Made by a program: the position numbers and the translations under genes
Notes under the pieces: model-generated
The model's database searches: none
Seen by the model: the letters and a program-made list of their open reading frames with translations, nothing else
Told to the model about the DNA's origin: nothing
In this document: positions 24,982 to 30,063 of the stretch, piece by piece
Position numbering within the stretch: the stretch's first letter is position 1
Layout: the number at the start of each line of letters is the position of its first letter
Assembly: GCA_034003765.1 (NCBI GenBank)
Contig: JAVEXZ010000019.1
Location: 1 to 30,063 of the forward strand
DNA: 30,063 nucleotides
Reading direction: 5' to 3'
From: JAAZGD01 sp034003765
Lineage (GTDB): Bacteria > Bacillota > Clostridia > Peptostreptococcales > Anaerovoracaceae

Positions 24982-26718
24982 TTACTCTCCTTTTGTTTTT
25001 TGCTCATAAATGTTTTGAAAACGTTTTATCTTCTTGGTTGTTGTTTTTATGAATTCATCTTTTCTAACGGAAATGTTTCTAATTCTCTTGTATATAGGTA
25101 ATCTCTCATTGATTTCTCCTATGGCTTTTTTTATTAGGGCTTGGATTTGGCCTTCGTCTACATTTTCTCCAAACTCTTCATATATTACATCATAATCGGG
25201 TCTAACTTGGACCCCTACCAAGGTCTCCTCACGATCATCCTCTATCCCATGCACCAGGCTTTCTTGAATATATTTACTGCGATTAACGTAATACTCTACC
25301 TCTTCGGGATAAATGTTTTTACCTGTTTTGGTTACTATAACGTTCTTTTTTCTGCCTGTGATGTATAGCCAACCCTCATCGTCTAAAAAGCCTAAATCCC
25401 CAGTGTGGAACCACCCATCCTTAAGAACCTCTGCTGTTTTATCTGGGAGATTATAGTATCCCATCATAACATTAGGACCGCTGAAGAGGATTTCTCCAAT
25501 CTGGTCTTCATCTTTGTCTACAATTTGAACAATCCCGCTTTTAACTGGCAATCCAACAGATCCTGCCTTCCTGTAAGTATCACTAAAGTCTGGGGTCCCG
25601 CTAATCAAAGGTGCTGTTTCAGTTAATCCATAACCTTGCAGAACCTTGATGCCCAAATCTTCAAAGCCCCTGCATACATTTGGATCAATAGCTGCTGCGC
25701 CAGAAACCAACATTCTTAGCTTCCCACCAAATTTCTTGTAGATACTTTTGAACAAAACTCGGCTCATATCAATTCCCAAACGATTTGTGTTATTGTTAAG
25801 GGTGATAATTTTTCTAAGGACTTTTGCCTTACCAGTTTTTTCAGCTTGCTTCCAGATCTTGTCGTATATTGACTCAAAAATCAGAGGCACTCCCACCAAA
25901 ACTGTGGCCTGGGCTTCAGCCATATTCTTTGCAATATGTTTGAGCCCTTCGCAAAAGGCAACTGAGCCCCCAGCATAAAGGATGACTCCAATTCCCATTG
26001 TAGATTCAAATGTGTGGTGTATAGGCAGTATGGATAGGGTTCGATCACTTGGTTTGATTTTAACTATGCTACTGGTGTCTAGAATATTTGCCAGTATATT
26101 GTTATGGCACAGCATAACTCCCTTTGCAATATCTGTTGTACCTGAAGTGAAAAGAATCATTTTCATTTCAAAGGGATCTATTATCCCATTAATAAATGTT
26201 AAATCACCTTGCTCTATTAAGGAGTAACCTTCTTTAAGCAAATCTTTCCACTGGATTAAATCCCCAGAAGGCTTAAAGTTATTCTCATAGGCAGTCATTT
26301 CGATCTTATATTCAATAGTCTCGTCTTTGAAATATTCAACATAGCCATCAGTAAAAAATACTGCCTGGCAATCTGCGGTTTTTAAAAGGTTATGAATCTC
26401 TTCTTGGTTCAACTCTTTGTCCAAGGGAACAGCAATCCCCGTTCCGTTAACCACAGCATAATAAGCTACTATCCATTGGTAGCAATTTTCGCCCATAATG
26501 GCTATTTTGGAATCCTTGAGACCCATTTCTAAAAGCTTTGTGCCCAAAGCGTCGATATCCTCTTTGAATTGTTTATAGGTAATTTCCCGATATTGTCCGC
26601 CCTTTTCGTCTTTCACTAAAAAGGCAGTGTTACCACCGTATAGGTTAGCGTTTTGATCTATAAGGTCCTTTAGTGACTCCATCTGCCTCACTTCATAATA
26701 TTTCATGGTACTTTCCAT
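24982..26718 (-). CDS. AMP-forming acyl-CoA synthetase (long-chain fatty-acid ligase-like)
   Basis: A 578-residue ANL-superfamily ligase. The P-loop is LFTSGTTDIAKGVML, followed by QGYGLTETAPLIS, WFHTGDLGFLDDEG, GRKKNVIV and the C-terminal TTTKKIKRF with the catalytic Lys region. It activates a carboxylic acid with ATP and joins it to CoA. Its closest type is the long-chain fatty acyl-CoA ligases of Clostridia, but the substrate cannot be read. I start at 26718 because AAAGGAG is correctly spaced for that ATG; the ATG at 26724 is too close to it. It lies 31 bases after the dipeptidase. Confidence 0.88.
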   Translation of the reverse strand: MESTMKYYEVRQMESLKDLIDQNANLYGGNTAFLVKDEKGGQYREITYKQFKEDIDALGTKLLEMGLKDSKIAIMGENCYQWIVAYYAVVNGTGIAVPLDKELNQEEIHNLLKTADCQAVFFTDGYVEYFKDETIEYKIEMTAYENNFKPSGDLIQWKDLLKEGYSLIEQGDLTFINGIIDPFEMKMILFTSGTTDIAKGVMLCHNNILANILDTSSIVKIKPSDRTLSILPIHHTFESTMGIGVILYAGGSVAFCEGLKHIAKNMAEAQATVLVGVPLIFESIYDKIWKQAEKTGKAKVLRKIITLNNNTNRLGIDMSRVLFKSIYKKFGGKLRMLVSGAAAIDPNVCRGFEDLGIKVLQGYGLTETAPLISGTPDFSDTYRKAGSVGLPVKSGIVQIVDKDEDQIGEILFSGPNVMMGYYNLPDKTAEVLKDGWFHTGDLGFLDDEGWLYITGRKKNVIVTKTGKNIYPEEVEYYVNRSKYIQESLVHGIEDDREETLVGVQVRPDYDVIYEEFGENVDEGQIQALIKKAIGEINERLPIYKRIRNISVRKDEFIKTTTKKIKRFQNIYEQKTKGE

Positions 26719-26749
26719 ATACATTCTCCTTTGCCGCTTAAACCGGAAA

Positions 26750-28111
26750 TTATTTACTTGTTACTGCCAAGAATTCCGAATATAACCTAGTTGCTTCCAT
26801 CATCTTGGGTATAGAAAGCCTTTCATTTTCTTCATGAGCTGGGCTGGGCTCTTCTGGGAACACAGGACCCCAGCAAACGAAATTCTCCATGGCTTTTGCA
26901 TAACTTGTCCCATTTGCCACGTGGAAACCACCTTTTCTTCCAGACCTCTCATAAACACGATTCATCTGTTTTAAGAAGGGCAACTTCTCATTTACCATTA
27001 TGGCTTCCAAAACTTCCTTTATTTGAAATGTGAAACCATACTTGCCACCAGCCTTCTCAAAAGCAGACTCAATCATGGCCTCTGTGGTACCGTATTTTGT
27101 TCTTACGTTTATATTAAGGAATAATTCTTCGTTCGTCAACTTTATTATGGTAGGGCAAGCAATTGTTTTTCCAACAAAAAGGCCCTTATGGGTTGGAAGT
27201 CCGTCATCCATAGCTAATGTTGCCCCGTAGTCTTTTAAGAAATGATCCCCTAAAAACTTGATGAATTGCAGGTCGCTTAGCTTCTTGCCTTTTATTTCTT
27301 CTTGAGCTAAAAGTAAAATCGCATTTTCTCCATACCAAGGTTCAGAACTATGAACCGATTTGCCTATATATTCATTGCGAGTTCCATCTAGGTATTCAAT
27401 AGTAGCCTTACCTGGGATAGTATTGGGGCTATCACCTGATTCAAGGCCACTAATTTTTGACAACTTTTCTTCTCGAAAAATAATTTCTACATCCGCATAG
27501 CCTTTTTCGATATTGTATATGGGGAACTCTCCATCTGGAGAGAAACCATAGTCTGGCAATTCAAAGGACTTCTTGTAATGGTCAATATCTGTCCAGGTGG
27601 ATTCTTCTCTGGTTCCTATTATAAGCCTGATCCTTTTATTTATAGGAGTTCCCTCTTCTATCAGGGCTTTCATAGCATATAGGGACATAATCACTGGCCC
27701 CTTATCGTCAACTACCCCTCTGCCAAATAAATATTCATCCTTAATTGTCCCTTCAAAGGGTGGATAATCCCATCCTTCCCTATCTCCAATACCCACTACG
27801 TCCACGTGTACCAGTATTCCAACCTCTTCCCTTCCCTGGCCGATCTCAACAAAACCAGCATCTTTTTCTGGGGTTATTCCTGTTGTCATTCCAAGTTTTT
27901 CGCCAAGGTCAAGAAGGTAAGCCAAAGCATCCTCACAAACCTTAGGGTTTTCTACTGTGCTTTCGAAGGATATAAGCTCTATGATATGAGAGATTATATC
28001 CTCCTTGTAGGAATCAAGAATTTTTTCTATTCTAGCGAATCTTGTTTCTTCCTCTTGTTTTTCTTGTTCTTCTTGCTGGGCCTTCTTAGCCTCATCAATC
28101 GCTACTACCAT
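26750..28111 (-). CDS. pepV: M20 family dipeptidase PepV-like
   Basis: A 453-residue zinc dipeptidase. Metal and catalytic residues are H102-V-D104, D135 in GRGVVDDKGP, E169/E170 in GTREEST, D193 in SPDGEFP and the C-terminal PAHEENE His. PepV/Sapep enzymes cleave dipeptides in the cytosol. The start at 28111 has GAGGAGG at good spacing and overlaps the end of the upstream M20 gene by 17 bases; a longer frame to 28156 is unsupported. The first about 25 residues are a Lys/Gln/Glu-rich stretch that looks like an extra N-terminal helix. Confidence 0.9.
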   Translation of the reverse strand: MVVAIDEAKKAQQEEQEKQEEETRFARIEKILDSYKEDIISHIIELISFESTVENPKVCEDALAYLLDLGEKLGMTTGITPEKDAGFVEIGQGREEVGILVHVDVVGIGDREGWDYPPFEGTIKDEYLFGRGVVDDKGPVIMSLYAMKALIEEGTPINKRIRLIIGTREESTWTDIDHYKKSFELPDYGFSPDGEFPIYNIEKGYADVEIIFREEKLSKISGLESGDSPNTIPGKATIEYLDGTRNEYIGKSVHSSEPWYGENAILLLAQEEIKGKKLSDLQFIKFLGDHFLKDYGATLAMDDGLPTHKGLFVGKTIACPTIIKLTNEELFLNINVRTKYGTTEAMIESAFEKAGGKYGFTFQIKEVLEAIMVNEKLPFLKQMNRVYERSGRKGGFHVANGTSYAKAMENFVCWGPVFPEEPSPAHEENERLSIPKMMEATRLYSEFLAVTSK

Positions 28112-29315
28112 TTTCTTCCTCCTCAACTTGACAATATTCAATAGCGATTTCACCATACAGGTAAGCGCCCCTTAAAAGCTCACTAGCTTGTATGGATTCC
28201 AAGGGGCTATGGGCCGTAGTTAAATCTCCAGGTCCAAAAATTATACACTTACTAGAAGTATAGTTAGCCAAAATCCCTGCATCTGTCCATGCATACATTA
28301 CTGTTAGCCAATCAACCTTAAGGTCCTCGTTTTGCGAGTTAATTAAAACACTCTTTGCTGCCTGTATTATGGGTTCATCTTCCTCTAAATAAAATGGTAG
28401 GTGGGGAGTTAGCCTACCATCAAACATATCCTTTACCTGAGCTTGGAATCGATGATCTTCTTCATGAAGTTCTTCCACCAAGAGGTTTAGTTCTTCATAA
28501 ACTTGGGCAATGGTCTCTCCCGGAACACATCGACGATCTAAACGAATAATACACTCTCCTGGAACAGTGCTAGGCTGGTCTCCACCCTGGATCGTCCCTA
28601 CATTAATAGTAGGGGGCCCTAAGACCTCATGGGTCCTCTTTTCTAAGCGTGGGACCAGGTCCTTGTATATTTTATCTACCAACCGTGCCGCCATTTCAAT
28701 GGCATTAATCCCCTCATCCTTTGAGGATGCGTGGACCTTTTTGCCCCTTACAATTATTTCAATCCATTCAAGACCCTTTTGTCCCCTAGCCACTTTTAGG
28801 TTTGTAGCTTCCCCAACAATGGTTGCATCAGCAATAGGGCCATTTTTTACAAGCTGATCTACCCCAAGGCCTGTTTGCTCTTCATCAATTACTCCAGCAA
28901 AATATAGGTCTCCCCTAAGAGGTATTTCTGCTTTTTTTATGGCAATCATAGCCGCCATCATAGCAGCTATTTGGCCTTTCATGTCGCAGGCACCTCGCCC
29001 CCTTAGCTGGCCATCTTCTATTATACCCGAAAGTCCCTCCTCCATGTCATATAAAGGCACAGTATCCGTATGGCCTAAAAACATGAGGGATGGTCCCCGC
29101 CCTCTTCCTTTTAGTTTGGCAACAACATTAGGTCGACCTGGGGCGACCTGGGTCAAGGAAACTTCAATGCCTTCTTCTTTGAAAAGAGCATAAATATAGT
29201 CTGCTACTTCTCTTTCCTGATTTTCTAGGGAAGTGTAGCTGGGAATTTTCACCAAATCACTGGCAATAGCAATAGGATCCAATCCATCAATAAATCTCTT
29301 CATTTCAAAATTCAA
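28095..29315 (-). CDS. M20 family metallopeptidase (ArgE/DapE-like)
   Basis: A 406-residue dinuclear zinc hydrolase with H82-T-D84, D111 in RGACDMKG, E145/E146 in IDEEQTG, E169 in VGEATN and the C-terminal His in TTAHSPLE. This group contains acetylornithine deacetylase, succinyl-DAP desuccinylase and carboxypeptidases; the substrate is not certain. Between an oligopeptide importer ATPase and PepV, a peptidase or deacylase of imported material is likely. It starts with TTG at 29315, supported by AAGGAGG eight bases upstream, and overlaps pepV. Confidence 0.88.
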   Translation of the reverse strand: MNFEMKRFIDGLDPIAIASDLVKIPSYTSLENQEREVADYIYALFKEEGIEVSLTQVAPGRPNVVAKLKGRGRGPSLMFLGHTDTVPLYDMEEGLSGIIEDGQLRGRGACDMKGQIAAMMAAMIAIKKAEIPLRGDLYFAGVIDEEQTGLGVDQLVKNGPIADATIVGEATNLKVARGQKGLEWIEIIVRGKKVHASSKDEGINAIEMAARLVDKIYKDLVPRLEKRTHEVLGPPTINVGTIQGGDQPSTVPGECIIRLDRRCVPGETIAQVYEELNLLVEELHEEDHRFQAQVKDMFDGRLTPHLPFYLEEDEPIIQAAKSVLINSQNEDLKVDWLTVMYAWTDAGILANYTSSKCIIFGPGDLTTAHSPLESIQASELLRGAYLYGEIAIEYCQVEEEENGSSD

Positions 29316-29329
29316 GTGCTAGTCCCTCC

Positions 29330-30063
29330 TTACACAAAGTGACATGCCAACAAATGGCCTGGGGAAATTTCTCTAAGGATGGGTTCTTCTTCCCTGCATC
29401 GCTGGTGAACAATGGGACACCGAGAGGAAAACTTACATCCTTTAATATCTATTGCAGCATTAGGTGTTTCTCCTTCAAGAACTGGCCGTTCATCAAAACG
29501 GCTTTGTCCAGGTTTTGGCATTATAGCCATTAAGGCTTTTGTATATGGGTGTAAGCCATTTTTAACGATTTCATCTCCACTGCCAATTTCCATTATTTTG
29601 CCCAAATAAAGGATTGCAATTCGGTCCGATATCAACCAGGCCAGAGAAATATCATGGGTAATAAAGAGATACGCAAGGCCCTTATCCTCCCTAAGTTTTA
29701 GCATCAACCTTAGGATTCCAGTTCTAATTGATGCATCAAGCATAGAAACTGGTTCATCTGCAACAATAAATAGTGGATCTAAAATTAAAGCACTAGCCAC
29801 AACAACCCTCTGTCTTTGGCCTCCTGATAATTGATAGGGATACCGATAAAAATAATCTTCACCTGGACTAAGGCCGGCCTGCTCCAAGGCTTCTTTAACA
29901 AGACGAGTTCGTTCTCCTGTTGATTTAACTAAGCCATTTACGTCTAAGGGTTCTGCAACTATATCCATAATATAGTGTCTGGGGTTCAGGGATTGGTAGG
30001 GGTCTTGAAAAATCATTTGAGCATTTCTGCGAAAAGCCTTTAACTCTTGAGGGCTGGTCCCTA
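29330..30063 (-). CDS. Oligopeptide/dipeptide ABC transporter ATP-binding protein (OppF/DppF-like), 5' end outside the window
   Basis: The frame is open to the right edge, so the N-terminus with Walker A is missing. Visible are the Q-loop MIFQDPYQSLNP, the signature LSGGQRQRV, Walker B LFIVADEPVSMLDAS and the switch His in FITHDISLA. The C-terminal peptide-transporter extension has HPYTKALMAIMP and a Cys-rich CKFSSRCP...C...C segment. It powers import of peptides. It ends 14 bases before the M20 peptidase start, so peptide uptake and hydrolysis are in one operon. The partner permeases and binding protein should lie to the right. Confidence 0.92.
   Translation of the reverse strand, partial: GTSPQELKAFRRNAQMIFQDPYQSLNPRHYIMDIVAEPLDVNGLVKSTGERTRLVKEALEQAGLSPGEDYFYRYPYQLSGGQRQRVVVASALILDPLFIVADEPVSMLDASIRTGILRLMLKLREDKGLAYLFITHDISLAWLISDRIAILYLGKIMEIGSGDEIVKNGLHPYTKALMAIMPKPGQSRFDERPVLEGETPNAAIDIKGCKFSSRCPIVHQRCREEEPILREISPGHLLACHFV

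Overview
The window looks like chromosome of a moderately low-GC anaerobic Bacillota, most likely class Clostridia. The best evidence is the minus-strand block murC, glmU (partial), prs, pth, mfd, yabM-like exporter, mazG, hup, rqcP. This is the Clostridia/Bacillus housekeeping neighbourhood, with purR and spoVG beside it. No species can be named from the sequence alone. Genes use standard stops, strong AAGGAGG-type ribosome binding sites and a few TTG/GTG starts.

Layout. (1) 155-2235, minus: an MFS transporter, a folate-type ECF S component (folT) and rqcP. (2) 2285-2553: an array of 31-34 bp tandem repeats and the hup terminator. (3) 2554-13948, minus: hup, mazG, a MOP-superfamily exporter, an amidohydrolase, mfd, pth, prs, a GlmU that has only its acetyltransferase half, and murC. 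The murC promoter is at 13974-14002. (4) 14120-15419, plus: purR and spoVG, diverging from murC. A promoter with a PurBox-like inverted pair lies before purR. (5) 15420-15919: no gene, but 4.5 copies of a perfect-period 36-bp tandem repeat and a tRNA promoter. (6) 15920-16464: six tRNAs (Met, Val, Asp, His, Gln, Cys), then a terminator. (7) 16658-22051, plus: an accessory operon of a membrane Cache-PAS-PAS-DUF294 sensor, a metallophosphoesterase, a small membrane subunit and a solute:sodium symporter. The sensor and the symporter each carry one in-frame TAA in otherwise intact reading frames. (8) 22326-30063, minus: a small membrane protein, then a tight operon of homoserine dehydrogenase, class-V aminotransferase-like PLP enzyme, acyl-CoA ligase, PepV-type dipeptidase, M20 peptidase and the end of an oligopeptide ABC ATPase. 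This operon reads as peptide uptake, hydrolysis and amino-acid processing.

The main interest is region 7. A putative nucleotidyltransferase sensor, a phosphoesterase and a two-component Na+/solute symporter form a plausible ligand-sensing transport-control module. It starts next to tRNA-Cys and ends just before an imperfect copy of the tRNA-Cys 3' end, as if inserted at a tRNA. Both large genes appear broken by a single nonsense codon, so here the module may be a recent relic or may need stop readthrough. Other notable points are the half-size GlmU next to a rearranged purR-spoVG pair, and the absence of spoVT, yabP, yabQ and divIC from the places where they usually sit.
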